DNA of 64,000 nucleotides from Flavobacterium circumlabens (GTDB lineage Bacteria > Bacteroidota > Bacteroidia > Flavobacteriales > Flavobacteriaceae). The stretch lies in assembly GCF_004345565.1 (NCBI RefSeq), contig NZ_SLWA01000012.1, positions 62,001 to 126,000 of the forward strand, written 5' to 3'. The notes below the pieces were generated by a model, which was not told the DNA's origin, did not search any database, and worked only from the letters and a program-made list of their open reading frames with translations. This document shows positions 43,743-51,734 of this stretch, piece after piece. The position numbers and the translations under genes were made by a program. Positions within the stretch are counted from its first letter, which is position 1; each line of letters opens with the position of its first letter.

Positions 43743-44654
43743 TTATATAAAACTAACGATAAAATACCAAACGGCCAGTGTGACAAAGGAAACTGGTATT
43801 CCGAAACCAATCATCATGCTGCTTAATTTAGGTTTTAATCCGTAAGTGGATGCCAAAATTGCACCGGTTATCATGGGCGCCATTGCCATTTCCATAATGG
43901 TAATTTTAATCCCCTCAGAATGCTGTTTTAATATCACAACATATAAAACAAGGATTACCAGAGGAGCGAAAATTAATTTATAAAAAAGTCCGAGCCGCAA
44001 AAATTTCCAATGCCTGCTTTTCCGGTCAAAAGTAAGCTGTAAACCTACAGACAGCAAAGCCAAAGGCGTAACAAAACTTCCAATTTTCAATAAAATAGGT
44101 TGCAAGTCCTCCTTAAATTCAAACTGAAAAACATTCATCAGGCAGGCAAAAACAAAAGTGAGAAATGGTGGAAAAAGAGCTACCTTTTTTAGAATACCCA
44201 AAGCATCCGGAGTTCCTTTAGAATAAAAAGCAGCCACAAAAATGCCCAACGTCGAGACCACAACAAATGTTCCCGGCTGATCAACCAAAACTGCTGTTTC
44301 CAAACCTTTTTTTCCAAATAAAGCTTCAATTATCGGATAACCAAGAAAAGAACTATTACTTAATCCGGCGGTTAAAATCATGCAGCCGATAAGTTTATTC
44401 GACCAGCCCATTCGTCTTCCTAAAAAATGGAAAAAGATAAAAGCCAGCAGAAAACAAATCCAGCCTGCCCCTATCGGAAATAACAATTCCGGATTCCATT
44501 TTATTTTTGGAATATGGTATAAGGTAATCGCAGGCAGACAAAGATAAATGACAATTTTGTTTAAATGCTTGTAGATATTCACCGGAAATTGCTTTACTCT
44601 TTGCAAAAGCAAGCCTAAACTCAAAAAGAAGAATATTAAAATGAAGTTGTTCAT
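43743..44654 (-). CDS. AEC-family transporter (auxin efflux carrier type)
   Basis: The ATG at 44654 gives 303 residues; the 13-residue extension to 44693 is unlikely because it adds a non-family segment. It has ten hydrophobic helices in two inverted halves, with GLSNSSFLGYPIIEALFGKK in the crossing region and TPLALLSVGLQL later, as in AEC carriers that move organic anions such as malate or malonate. It is divergent from the Rrf2 gene; its promoter region overlaps that of the regulator only loosely (117 bases apart). Confidence 0.88.
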   Translation of the reverse strand: MNNFILIFFFLSLGLLLQRVKQFPVNIYKHLNKIVIYLCLPAITLYHIPKIKWNPELLFPIGAGWICFLLAFIFFHFLGRRMGWSNKLIGCMILTAGLSNSSFLGYPIIEALFGKKGLETAVLVDQPGTFVVVSTLGIFVAAFYSKGTPDALGILKKVALFPPFLTFVFACLMNVFQFEFKEDLQPILLKIGSFVTPLALLSVGLQLTFDRKSRHWKFLRLGLFYKLIFAPLVILVLYVVILKQHSEGIKITIMEMAMAPMITGAILASTYGLKPKLSSMMIGFGIPVSFVTLAVWYFIVSFI

Positions 44655-44744
44655 AATGCAGGTTCCTGACAAAAATAAGAATTTATAAAACACTGAAGAA
44701 CATTAATTTTTAGTTAAAACCTTTTTTTAATGGATAAAACGCTT

Positions 44745-44768
44745 TACATTTGTAACATATTTTATTAC
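44745..44768 (+). promoter_or_regulatory. Rrf2 gene promoter with overlapping operator
   Basis: The -7 box TACATTTG (44745-44752) overlaps the dyad GTAACATATTTTATTAC (44752-44768), with half sites GTAAYA and TRTTAC. A second dyad TTACA-TT-TGTAA covers 44744-44755. The ATG follows at 44772. A nearly identical operator lies at 45201-45217, so autoregulation is likely. Confidence 0.75.
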
Positions 44769-44771
44769 AGT

Positions 44772-45179
44772 ATGATTTCAGGTAAATTTGCCATAACGAT
44801 TCACATTTTAACTTTACTCACTAAATTCCCCAATGATTTTTTGTCATCCGAATTTATTGCAGGAAGCATGAACCTAAATCCTGTTTTGGTTCGTAAAGAG
44901 ATCGCTAATCTGAAAGCACATCATATTGTAGAAAGTAAAGAAGGCAAGAACGGGGGTACAAAATTATTGAAAGAAGCTTCAGATATTACTTTAAAAGAAA
45001 TATTCGAACTTACTTTCGATAATATTAATTTAGGATATGCCAAAAATCAACCAAACCCAGACTGTCCGGTTGGCAAAAAAGTCAATCAGAATTTGTCTGA
45101 GCTATATGCCGATATCAACGAAAAAGTAGGTTTACAATTGAAGAAAATTACACTGGAAGATTTTTCAAGTCAGTTTTAA
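44772..45179 (+). CDS. Rrf2-family transcriptional regulator with single Cys (YwnA-like)
   Basis: The ATG at 44772 gives 135 residues and the usual family start MISGKFAITIHILTLL; the 14-residue extension to 44730 would overlap the promoter. The winged HTH covers about residues 25-62 (SSEFIAGSMNLNPVLVRKEI). Instead of the three-Cys FeS cluster of IscR or NsrR there is one Cys, in PNPDCPVGKKV. It probably senses a reactive compound through that thiol and controls the oxidoreductase gene next to it, as with ywnA-ywnB in Bacillus. Both genes carry the same operator. Confidence 0.9.
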   Translation: MISGKFAITIHILTLLTKFPNDFLSSEFIAGSMNLNPVLVRKEIANLKAHHIVESKEGKNGGTKLLKEASDITLKEIFELTFDNINLGYAKNQPNPDCPVGKKVNQNLSELYADINEKVGLQLKKITLEDFSSQF

Positions 45180-45200
45180 AACCGTTTTTTACACTAAACT

Positions 45201-45217
45201 GTAACATTTTTTATTAC
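45201..45217 (+). promoter_or_regulatory. Operator before the NAD(P)-dependent oxidoreductase gene
   Basis: GTAACATTTTTTATTAC matches the Rrf2-gene operator at 44752-44768 in 16 of 17 positions and lies 18 bases before the ATG at 45235. Confidence 0.75.
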
Positions 45218-45234
45218 TAATTAAATTATATATT

Positions 45235-45876
45235 ATGAAAATTGCAATTATTGGAGCTACAGGATTTGTTGGCTCAGCTATCTTAAGCGAATTAGCATCA
45301 AGAAACCAGGACATCACAGCGATTGCCAGAACTCCAAAAGAAGCATCAAATGTAAATTGGGTTGCTGCGGATATTTTTAATGTTGATGCTTTGGCAGAAG
45401 TTCTAAAAGGAAACGATGTTATCATTTCTGCTTACAACGCAGGATGGACCAACCCAAATATCTATGATGACTTTATTGCAGGTTCAAAAGCAATTCAGGA
45501 AGCGGTAAAAAAATCAGGTGTAAAACGTTTCATCGTTATTGGCGGAGGCGGAAGTTTATTTGTTGCTCCGGGTTTACAGGCTGTTGACACTCCGGATTTC
45601 CCAAAAGAATACTATACTGCTGCAAGTGCTGCCAGAGATTATCTGAACATCATTAAAGAAGAAAAAGAGTTAGACTGGGCGTTTTTTAGTCCGGCTTTTG
45701 AAATGCATCAGGGAATTACAACCGGCAGAACAGGAAAATACCGTTTAGGTTTAGAAAACCCGGTTTTTAATGATGAACAAAGAAGTATTCTTTCTGTGGA
45801 AGATTTAGCAGTGGTTATTGCCGATGAAGCAGAAAATGCAAAACACCACCAGGTTCGTTTTACAGCGGGATATTAA
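45235..45876 (+). CDS. NAD(P)H-binding oxidoreductase (YwnB/NmrA-like)
   Basis: The 213-residue Rossmann protein begins MKIAIIGATGFVGSAILSEL with the atypical-SDR glycine motif GATGFVG. It has the segment VKRFIVIGGGGSLFVAPG and no classical YxxxK tetrad in the standard place. It resembles the small NAD(P)H-dependent reductases (YwnB-like) that detoxify quinones or electrophiles. The shared operator makes it the likely target of the Rrf2 regulator encoded upstream. Confidence 0.9.
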   Translation: MKIAIIGATGFVGSAILSELASRNQDITAIARTPKEASNVNWVAADIFNVDALAEVLKGNDVIISAYNAGWTNPNIYDDFIAGSKAIQEAVKKSGVKRFIVIGGGGSLFVAPGLQAVDTPDFPKEYYTAASAARDYLNIIKEEKELDWAFFSPAFEMHQGITTGRTGKYRLGLENPVFNDEQRSILSVEDLAVVIADEAENAKHHQVRFTAGY

Positions 45877-46177
45877 GAGAAAGGTTCTGAGGTCCTGAGG
45901 CCCTGAGGTTCTAAGTAATCTGCCACGAATTTCACTGATTTTCACGAATTTTTTATTCCATTTTGTCATCCTGACGGAGGAAGGATCGCATTAGAAGTTT
46001 TACAAAGACTGGCGGCTTTCCAATCGGAGTTAGACGTGTGCTCCTTCCTCCGTCAGGATGACAAACACAACTTATCTTTCCAATAAAAAATTCGTGAAAA
46101 TCAGTGAAATTCGTGGCAAACTAACTTTTTGAAACTGTTTTTGTTTTCTGTACTTTTACAAAACTAAAAAGTACAGT
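45877..46177. repeat. Nested inverted repeats between the oxidoreductase and meaB
   Basis: This gap has no gene. It starts with CCTGAGG/GGTTCT words (45885-45915), then a perfect 37-bp inverted repeat (45921-45957 with 46082-46118; core CACGAATTTCACTGATTTTC), which encloses a perfect 24-bp inverted repeat (45962-45985 with 46042-46065; core CATCCTGACGGAGGAAGG). The meaB dyad follows. Confidence 0.9.
46148..46176 (+). promoter_or_regulatory. Dyad abutting the meaB start
   Basis: CTGTACTTTT (46148-46157) and AAAAGTACAG (46167-46176) are perfect inverted halves around a 9-base spacer. The TTG start at 46178 follows one base later. It could be an operator covering a TACTTTTAC promoter-like box or a hairpin hiding the start codon. 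Confidence 0.65.
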
Positions 46178-47275
46178 TTGTCAAGTTTAAAAAAACAATC
46201 AGGCAGTTTGCAAGAAAAAGCCGGGATTTCACCTCCTGAAATCACCAATAGTGCTGCTATTAGTCAGATTCAGATAAACAGAAGAAAACAACCTTCTTCT
46301 GATGAATTAATAAAGGGAATTCTGGATCAAAACAGAACTGCTTTAAGCCGTGCTATTACTTTAGTAGAAAGCACCCATCCTGAACATGCTGAAAAAGCAA
46401 ATGACGTCATCAAAGGCTGTCTTCCGCATGCCAATCGATCGATACGGATCGGAATTACCGGTGTTCCAGGTGTTGGAAAAAGTACTTTTATAGAAGCTTT
46501 TGGAAAATTCCTGACCGCTTTGGGGAAAAAAGTTGCCGTATTGGCAGTTGACCCCAGCAGTTCGCTGTCGCATGGAAGTATTTTAGGGGACAAAACCAGA
46601 ATGGAAGAATTGGTAAAGGACGAAAATGCTTTTATAAGACCCAGCGCTTCCGGAGATACGTTAGGCGGAGTAGCGAGAAAAACCCGTGAATCGATTATTT
46701 TGTGCGAAGCCGCAGGTTTCGATACTATTATTATAGAAACTGTTGGTGTAGGGCAAAGTGAAACTGCCGTGCACAGTATGGTTGACTTTTTTCTGCTATT
46801 GAAAATTTCCGGTGCAGGCGATGAACTTCAGGGGATCAAACGGGGTATTATGGAAATGGCCGATGCTATTGTCATCAATAAAGCGGATGGTGATAACATA
46901 AAAAAAGCCAATCAGGCGAAACTGGAATTCAACAGGGCTTTGCATTTATTTCCACCCAAAAAATCAACCTGGCAGCCCAAAGTTACCACTTGCAGTGCGA
47001 TTACAAACGATGGAATTCCTGAAATCTGGGATACTATTTCCTCTTATTTCGAAATGACCAATGAAACCGGATATTTTCAGGAAAAACGAAAAGACCAGAA
47101 TCAGTTTTGGATGATCGAAACCATAAACGAACAACTGAAACTAAACTTCTACAATAAACCCGAAATAATCACACAACTGGAACAAAACAAAAAAGCAGTG
47201 CAAAACGATGAATTATCACCTTTTGCAGCTGCTCAGCGTTTGTTGAAGTTGTATTTTGAGGAAAGGACAAAGTAA
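46178..47275 (+). CDS. meaB: Methylmalonyl-CoA mutase-associated GTPase MeaB
   Basis: The 365-residue G protein starts at TTG; no other start precedes the conserved region. It has the P-loop GITGVPGVGKSTFIEAFG, the segment VLAVDPSSSLSHGSILGDK, the switch region FIIETVGVGQSE-like (TIIIETVGVGQSETAV) and the NKAD-type specificity motif in VINKADGD. MeaB protects and reloads methylmalonyl-CoA mutase with adenosylcobalamin, linking it to the adenosyltransferase at 25544. The mutase genes are not in this window. Its last codons lie in a long inverted repeat. Confidence 0.95.
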   Translation: MSSLKKQSGSLQEKAGISPPEITNSAAISQIQINRRKQPSSDELIKGILDQNRTALSRAITLVESTHPEHAEKANDVIKGCLPHANRSIRIGITGVPGVGKSTFIEAFGKFLTALGKKVAVLAVDPSSSLSHGSILGDKTRMEELVKDENAFIRPSASGDTLGGVARKTRESIILCEAAGFDTIIIETVGVGQSETAVHSMVDFFLLLKISGAGDELQGIKRGIMEMADAIVINKADGDNIKKANQAKLEFNRALHLFPPKKSTWQPKVTTCSAITNDGIPEIWDTISSYFEMTNETGYFQEKRKDQNQFWMIETINEQLKLNFYNKPEIITQLEQNKKAVQNDELSPFAAAQRLLKLYFEERTK

Positions 47276-47332
47276 CAAAGGTTCAAAGGCACAAAGATTT
47301 TTACTCTGTCCCTTTGAACCTTTGTTACTTTG
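47268..47332. repeat. CCTTTGAACC-word inverted repeat over the meaB stop
   Basis: A perfect 22-bp repeat (47268-47289 with 47311-47332; core AACAAAGGTTCAAAGG) includes the last meaB codons and its TAA. It fills most of the gap to the convergent sulfatase gene. Related words occur at 53810-53850. Confidence 0.88.
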
Positions 47333-47343
47333 AGCCTTTAAAC

Positions 47344-49278
47344 CTATTTCTTTCTAAGCTTATATTTATTCTCCTTATATAAATTCCCTGCTGTAATAAC
47401 GTGAGCCAAAGCATCTTTTGCTAATTCTTCGTTTAGTTTTACAGGGATTAGGGTCGTGTCGTTTTTGATTTCAAATTGGAGTGGTTTCAAATTGGGTTGC
47501 ATAATCACAACCTGGTTCTCTACCCTGAAGGCATTGATATCGTTAAATTGCATGATAGATCTTCCCTGAACTTTAACGTCTAATTTATTCAGGTTTCTTC
47601 CCACCATAGGAGTTTCAAACGGAATCCCTAAATAACCCAATAAAGTTGGCGGAATATCAATCTGACTCGCCAGTTTACTGTATACTCCTCCTTTTTGAAC
47701 TCCGGGTCCGATTATTAATGCCGGAATATGAAATTTATTGATCGGTACTAAATTCTTTCCGTAGGTTCTTGTATTGTGATCGGCGATGACAATAAAAATC
47801 GTATTTTTAAAATAAGCTTCTTTTTTAGCCATTTCGAAGAATTTCCCAATAGAAAAATCCGCATATTTCATGGCATTATTTACCGTAGCAGGTTTCTGAT
47901 CGAATGGTTTTATTCTTCCCGCCGGATACTCAAAAGGTTCGTGATTTGAAGTCGAAAACATTAAGGAAAAGAAAGGTTTCCTGCCTTTTGCCTTAAAATA
48001 ATTGTTTGCTTTGGTCACTAAATCTTCATCAGAATAGCCCCAGGTGCCTTTGAAAGCATATTCATTTCCATCAGATTCAAAATCTTCCTGATCAACAATA
48101 TCCTGAAAACCATTTCCGTTGAAAAAAGAAGCCATATTATCAAAATTGGCCATTCCGCCATAAATAAAACTGGTTTCGTATCCTTTTTGTTTTAAAGCAT
48201 CGGCCAGGGTAAAAAATCCTTGTTGGGAGTTTCCTAATTTCACAACGCTTTCAGATGGTGAAGGCAGAAATCCTGTCACAACAGCTTCGATTCCACGTAC
48301 GCTTCGGGTTCCCGTGCAATACAAATTGGTAAACAATAACCCTTCTTTCGATAATTTATCAAATTCAGGTGTTAACGGTTTTCCGCCTAAAATCCCAACA
48401 TATTCCGCACCTAAGCTTTCCTGTAAAAAGATGACCAGGTTATACGGCTGCTGTACCGTTGTATCGGGCTGCTGCACATGAAGAAACGGAATTTCAGCAT
48501 AGGTAAAATCAGTTGGTCCGGCGATCATGTATTTTTTTACACGAGCAATCGCTTCAGCTTCGTCCATTTTACCGTACATCTTGGTGTTTCCTTCATTTTT
48601 AATAGAATACGCTGCAAATGCAACGGTATAAAAAGAATTCAATCCCAACGTATTGGTTAACTGATCTGTAGAAAAAACAGCATTACTGGCATTGATTGGA
48701 CGTTTGGAAGTCAGACTCGAACGTGCTCCAAAAAACAATAAAAAAGCCACTAATGGAAAAACCATCAATTTGAATTTATAAGCTGTACTGGTGGTATGAA
48801 AAAATTTTTTTCCTTTTTTGAAGGCAAAATACAAGACAAGTCCCAAAATAAGGAAGGTAACAATTATAGAAGTCAGGTAACTTTTCAAAAGCATTCCGAC
48901 CACTTCTTTTGGATAAATCAGATAATCTAAGAAAATTTTATTCGGACGGGTGTCGTATTGTTTTACAAAATCAGGCGAGGCCAATTCTACAAAAAGAATC
49001 AGGAACAGGAATAAAAAGCTGTAAATCACCAGGAAGTTATTGGTAAACTTCAGCCATTTATTCGGAAGAAATGTAATCAATACGGCCGGAAGAAAAGACA
49101 GGTAACATAACAGTATCAAATCCATTCGCAGTCCGATTGGAAAAATATACCAGAAGTTTGGCGTTTCAACGACTCTGTCTTTAAAAATAAAAAATAAAAA
49201 TATTCGACTTAAAGTAGTAATTAGCAATCCGATTGCTATAAAATTAAAAACAGGTTTTAAAAAACTTAATTTTTTCAT
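47344..49278 (-). CDS. LTA synthase-family membrane sulfatase/phosphoglycerol transferase
   Basis: The 644-residue protein has about five N-terminal transmembrane helices (up to residue 190) and a periplasmic alkaline-phosphatase-fold domain. The metal-site and nucleophile motifs are seen: NLVIFLQESLGAEYVG, the catalytic Thr in CTGTRSVRGIEAV, HEPFEYPAGR and IADHNTRTYG. Since Bacteroidota lack lipoteichoic acid, it probably adds phosphoethanolamine or phosphoglycerol to lipids or sugars, or cleaves such bonds. The following small acidic gene lies upstream on the same strand with 40 bases between. Confidence 0.9.
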   Translation of the reverse strand: MKKLSFLKPVFNFIAIGLLITTLSRIFLFFIFKDRVVETPNFWYIFPIGLRMDLILLCYLSFLPAVLITFLPNKWLKFTNNFLVIYSFLFLFLILFVELASPDFVKQYDTRPNKIFLDYLIYPKEVVGMLLKSYLTSIIVTFLILGLVLYFAFKKGKKFFHTTSTAYKFKLMVFPLVAFLLFFGARSSLTSKRPINASNAVFSTDQLTNTLGLNSFYTVAFAAYSIKNEGNTKMYGKMDEAEAIARVKKYMIAGPTDFTYAEIPFLHVQQPDTTVQQPYNLVIFLQESLGAEYVGILGGKPLTPEFDKLSKEGLLFTNLYCTGTRSVRGIEAVVTGFLPSPSESVVKLGNSQQGFFTLADALKQKGYETSFIYGGMANFDNMASFFNGNGFQDIVDQEDFESDGNEYAFKGTWGYSDEDLVTKANNYFKAKGRKPFFSLMFSTSNHEPFEYPAGRIKPFDQKPATVNNAMKYADFSIGKFFEMAKKEAYFKNTIFIVIADHNTRTYGKNLVPINKFHIPALIIGPGVQKGGVYSKLASQIDIPPTLLGYLGIPFETPMVGRNLNKLDVKVQGRSIMQFNDINAFRVENQVVIMQPNLKPLQFEIKNDTTLIPVKLNEELAKDALAHVITAGNLYKENKYKLRKK

Positions 49279-49318
49279 CAGAAAGATTTAGAGCTTAAAA
49301 AATAGATTCAAAACAAAA

Positions 49319-49546
49319 TTACTCTTCGTAACGGTTTATTTCTCTGTCGTAAAATTCATTTGCCAGAACAATCAGGCCTTCCATTTCGGCATTCAGTTCG
49401 GCTTCATCAAGATCTTCAGCTTCTTCCATAAATTCAACCTCATCATCTTTAAGGTTGATAATAAATCTTGGATAATCAAGGTGAACGATAAAAATATCAT
49501 CCGGAAAATCAGTGTTATCTCCGAGTAAAAATTTAGGTAATTCCAT
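49319..49546 (-). CDS. Small acidic protein of unknown function
   Basis: The 75-residue protein begins MELPKFLLGDNTDFPDDIF and contains IVHLDYPRFIINLKDDEVEF followed by a strongly acidic helix (EEAEDLDEAELNAEMEGLIV). No family is recognised. It lies between the MATE exporter (27 bases) and the sulfatase (40 bases) on the same strand and is likely co-transcribed. The acidic, cytosolic character suggests an adaptor or binding protein, but this is not evidence for a function. Confidence 0.75.
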   Translation of the reverse strand: MELPKFLLGDNTDFPDDIFIVHLDYPRFIINLKDDEVEFMEEAEDLDEAELNAEMEGLIVLANEFYDREINRYEE

Positions 49547-49573
49547 TTTTATTTATTTTTTTAAGTTTCAAAT

Positions 49574-50959
49574 TTAGTTATTTGCAACTGAATTATTGAT
49601 TAATTTTTTGGTTAAGTAATGAAAACGAAGGTACAGGAATATTGCGGCAGAAGTTAATCCGGCCAAAAGGCCAATCCAGACTCCCTGTGCTTTCCAGGGC
49701 GTGTATGCTGCCAAATAGTACGAAATCGGAAAACCGATCACCCAATACGCCACAAACGTAATGTACATCGGTATCTTCACGTCCTGCAAACCTCGCAAAG
49801 CGCCTAAGACCACGACCTGAATTCCATCTGAAATCTGAAAAACTGCGGCTATTAAAAGTAATTTGGAAGCAATTTCGATTACTTCCGTATTGTCTGTAAG
49901 CTGTAATGTATTTTCCATATTCAGAAAAAGATAAGGCAAAATACTATGAAAAGCGATAAACACCGCTGCAAAAACCACTTCAAGAATAATGGAAAGTAAA
50001 AAAACAGATCGTGCTACGACTACCAAATTTTTATAATCCATAAGACCTCTCTGATTACTGACACGAATCATAGAAACAACACTGAGTCCCATGGCAAACA
50101 TAAAAGTCAGGGAAGAAAGGCTTAGTGCCACCTGATTGGCCGCCTGACTTGTTTTTCCGATATTGCCGCAAAGCCAGATGGAAGCGGTAAAAAGTACTAC
50201 TTCAAAAAGCATCTGCATAGCCGATGGCAGACCTAAGTTTATAATTTTCCTAAGGGTTTCTTTTTTGATTTCCTCAAAACTAAAATTCTCAAAATAAGTT
50301 TTAAGCTGTTCTCTTCTCGACAAGATAATGTGCATAAACAGCACCATCATAATCCTTGAAATTACGGTTCCTAAAGCAGCACCGACAATTCCCATTTTAG
50401 GAAAAATCCAGACGCCGTAAATTAGCATATAGTTAATGCCAACGTGAATTACATTCGCCATAATAATCGCGTACATCGAGTATTTGGTCATTGATAATCC
50501 GTCAGCAAATTGTTTGTAACCCTGATATATGATAAGCGGTACCAATGAAAAGGCAACCCAGGCCAGATACGGTTTTGCCAAAACAATAACATCTGTCGGC
50601 TGGTGCAGTAATTCCATTAAAGGCATTGCCAGCACGATTAATCCAAAAAGCAAGACGCCTAAAATGGTACATAAAAACAATCCGTGGTGAAAAGTAGAAC
50701 GAATTTTTGATGGATTCTTTTCCGCATCTGCCTCTGCTACAATTGGGGTGATAGCGGTAGAAAATCCTATTCCTAACGATAGGGCTATAAATATCATACT
50801 ATTTCCCAGCGAAACGGCGGCAAGCTCCGTACTTCCCAATTTCCCTACCATTATATTATCGACAATACCTATTAAAGTGTGTCCGACCATTCCCAGAATA
50901 ATAGGATACGCCAATCTTAGATTATAAGAGAACTCTTTTGTGTAATTTTTTAAATTCAA
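49574..50959 (-). CDS. MATE-family efflux transporter
   Basis: The protein has twelve hydrophobic helices in two halves and the MATE motifs PIILGMVGHTLIGIVDNIMVG and GLSVVSMIRVSNQRG. It exports cationic compounds using a sodium or proton gradient. The preferred start is TTG at 50959 (461 residues, MNLKNYTKEFSYNLRLAYPI), because a good -7 box (TATCTTTG on the minus strand at 50980-50987) lies 21 bases upstream; the ATG at 51025 would precede the transcript. The two smaller genes downstream follow closely. Confidence 0.85.
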   Translation of the reverse strand: MNLKNYTKEFSYNLRLAYPIILGMVGHTLIGIVDNIMVGKLGSTELAAVSLGNSMIFIALSLGIGFSTAITPIVAEADAEKNPSKIRSTFHHGLFLCTILGVLLFGLIVLAMPLMELLHQPTDVIVLAKPYLAWVAFSLVPLIIYQGYKQFADGLSMTKYSMYAIIMANVIHVGINYMLIYGVWIFPKMGIVGAALGTVISRIMMVLFMHIILSRREQLKTYFENFSFEEIKKETLRKIINLGLPSAMQMLFEVVLFTASIWLCGNIGKTSQAANQVALSLSSLTFMFAMGLSVVSMIRVSNQRGLMDYKNLVVVARSVFLLSIILEVVFAAVFIAFHSILPYLFLNMENTLQLTDNTEVIEIASKLLLIAAVFQISDGIQVVVLGALRGLQDVKIPMYITFVAYWVIGFPISYYLAAYTPWKAQGVWIGLLAGLTSAAIFLYLRFHYLTKKLINNSVANN

Positions 50960-50979
50960 TTTTACTGCTTTTAAGTCGG

Positions 50980-50987
50980 CAAAGATA
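50980..50987 (-). promoter_or_regulatory. Promoter -7 element of the MATE operon
   Basis: On the minus strand this reads TATCTTTG followed by CCGAC, matching TAnnTTTG. It lies inside the longer open frame and argues for the shorter MATE protein. Confidence 0.6.
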
Positions 50988-51148
50988 CTGAGAAGCTTTG
51001 AATTCTTTTCTATTATCAAAAACATAAGCGAATATTAAGAATATGCTTCATAATAACGAGATTATATAACAATTGCAAAAAATTGTATAACAAACTCCCA
51101 ACTCATGAATTTTACTTTTACACCATTAAATAATTAAAAAAAATTGTC

Positions 51149-51661
51149 ATGAAGAAATCAGGAAATCTAAAAATGTTATGCCTTGCACTTATTACTTTAT
51201 TATACGCCAACACAACTTTCGCTCAGGACAGTGAAATTAAAAATTACGATCAGGGATTCAGATTAGGATTTGGAATAAATGGCGGAATACCAACTGACAA
51301 GGATTATGATTGGGCACTTGGCGGAGATGTACGTCTGCAATATGACCTAACCAAAAGAACGTCATTAACACTGACTACAGGTTTTACGAATTTATTTAAA
51401 GGAGACGACGCTAAGGATCTTGGATTTATTCCGGCAAAAGTAGGTTTTAAAGCTTTTGTATGGGAAGACCAATTTTATGTTTTAGGTGAAGTCGGTGCAG
51501 GTTTTGCTGTTACGAACGGTTACAACGACACAACATTTTTATGGGCTCCGGGAATCGGGTACGCCAATAAGTACATCGATCTTAGTGTTCGTTATGAAGA
51601 CTATCACGATTTCAGAACCAATCAGGTAGCATTGCGCGTAGCGTATGGTTTTGATTTGTAA
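51149..51661 (+). CDS. Small outer-membrane beta-barrel protein
   Basis: The 170-residue protein has a signal peptide (ending LLYANTTFAQ) and alternating amphipathic strands typical of an eight-strand OmpX/OmpW-like barrel (RLGFGINGGIP, DVRLQYDLTKRTSLTLTTGF, YIDLSVRYEDYHDF), ending in the aromatic-type C-terminal strand VALRVAYGFDL. Function is unknown; such proteins are common surface proteins in this phylum. It is monocistronic and convergent with the PPK2 gene. Confidence 0.85.
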   Translation: MKKSGNLKMLCLALITLLYANTTFAQDSEIKNYDQGFRLGFGINGGIPTDKDYDWALGGDVRLQYDLTKRTSLTLTTGFTNLFKGDDAKDLGFIPAKVGFKAFVWEDQFYVLGEVGAGFAVTNGYNDTTFLWAPGIGYANKYIDLSVRYEDYHDFRTNQVALRVAYGFDL

Positions 51662-51694
51662 AAATACATTTATTTTTATTCTTTTGTTTTTGGT

Positions 51695-51729
51695 AAAACC
51701 CGACAGTTGCTCATAGGCTGTCGGGTTTT
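51695..51729. terminator. CCCGACAG-type bidirectional terminator
   Basis: AAAACCCGACAG (51695-51706) pairs with CTGTCGGGTTTT (51718-51729) around an 11-base loop, followed by T residues. It serves the barrel gene and possibly the convergent PPK2 gene. Confidence 0.9.
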
Positions 51730-51734
51730 TTATT

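Noticed and set aside
45877..46177. Insertion sequence or MITE with terminal inverted repeats
   Set aside because: The arms are perfect but there is no transposase and no clear target duplication; it fits the intergenic repeat families better.
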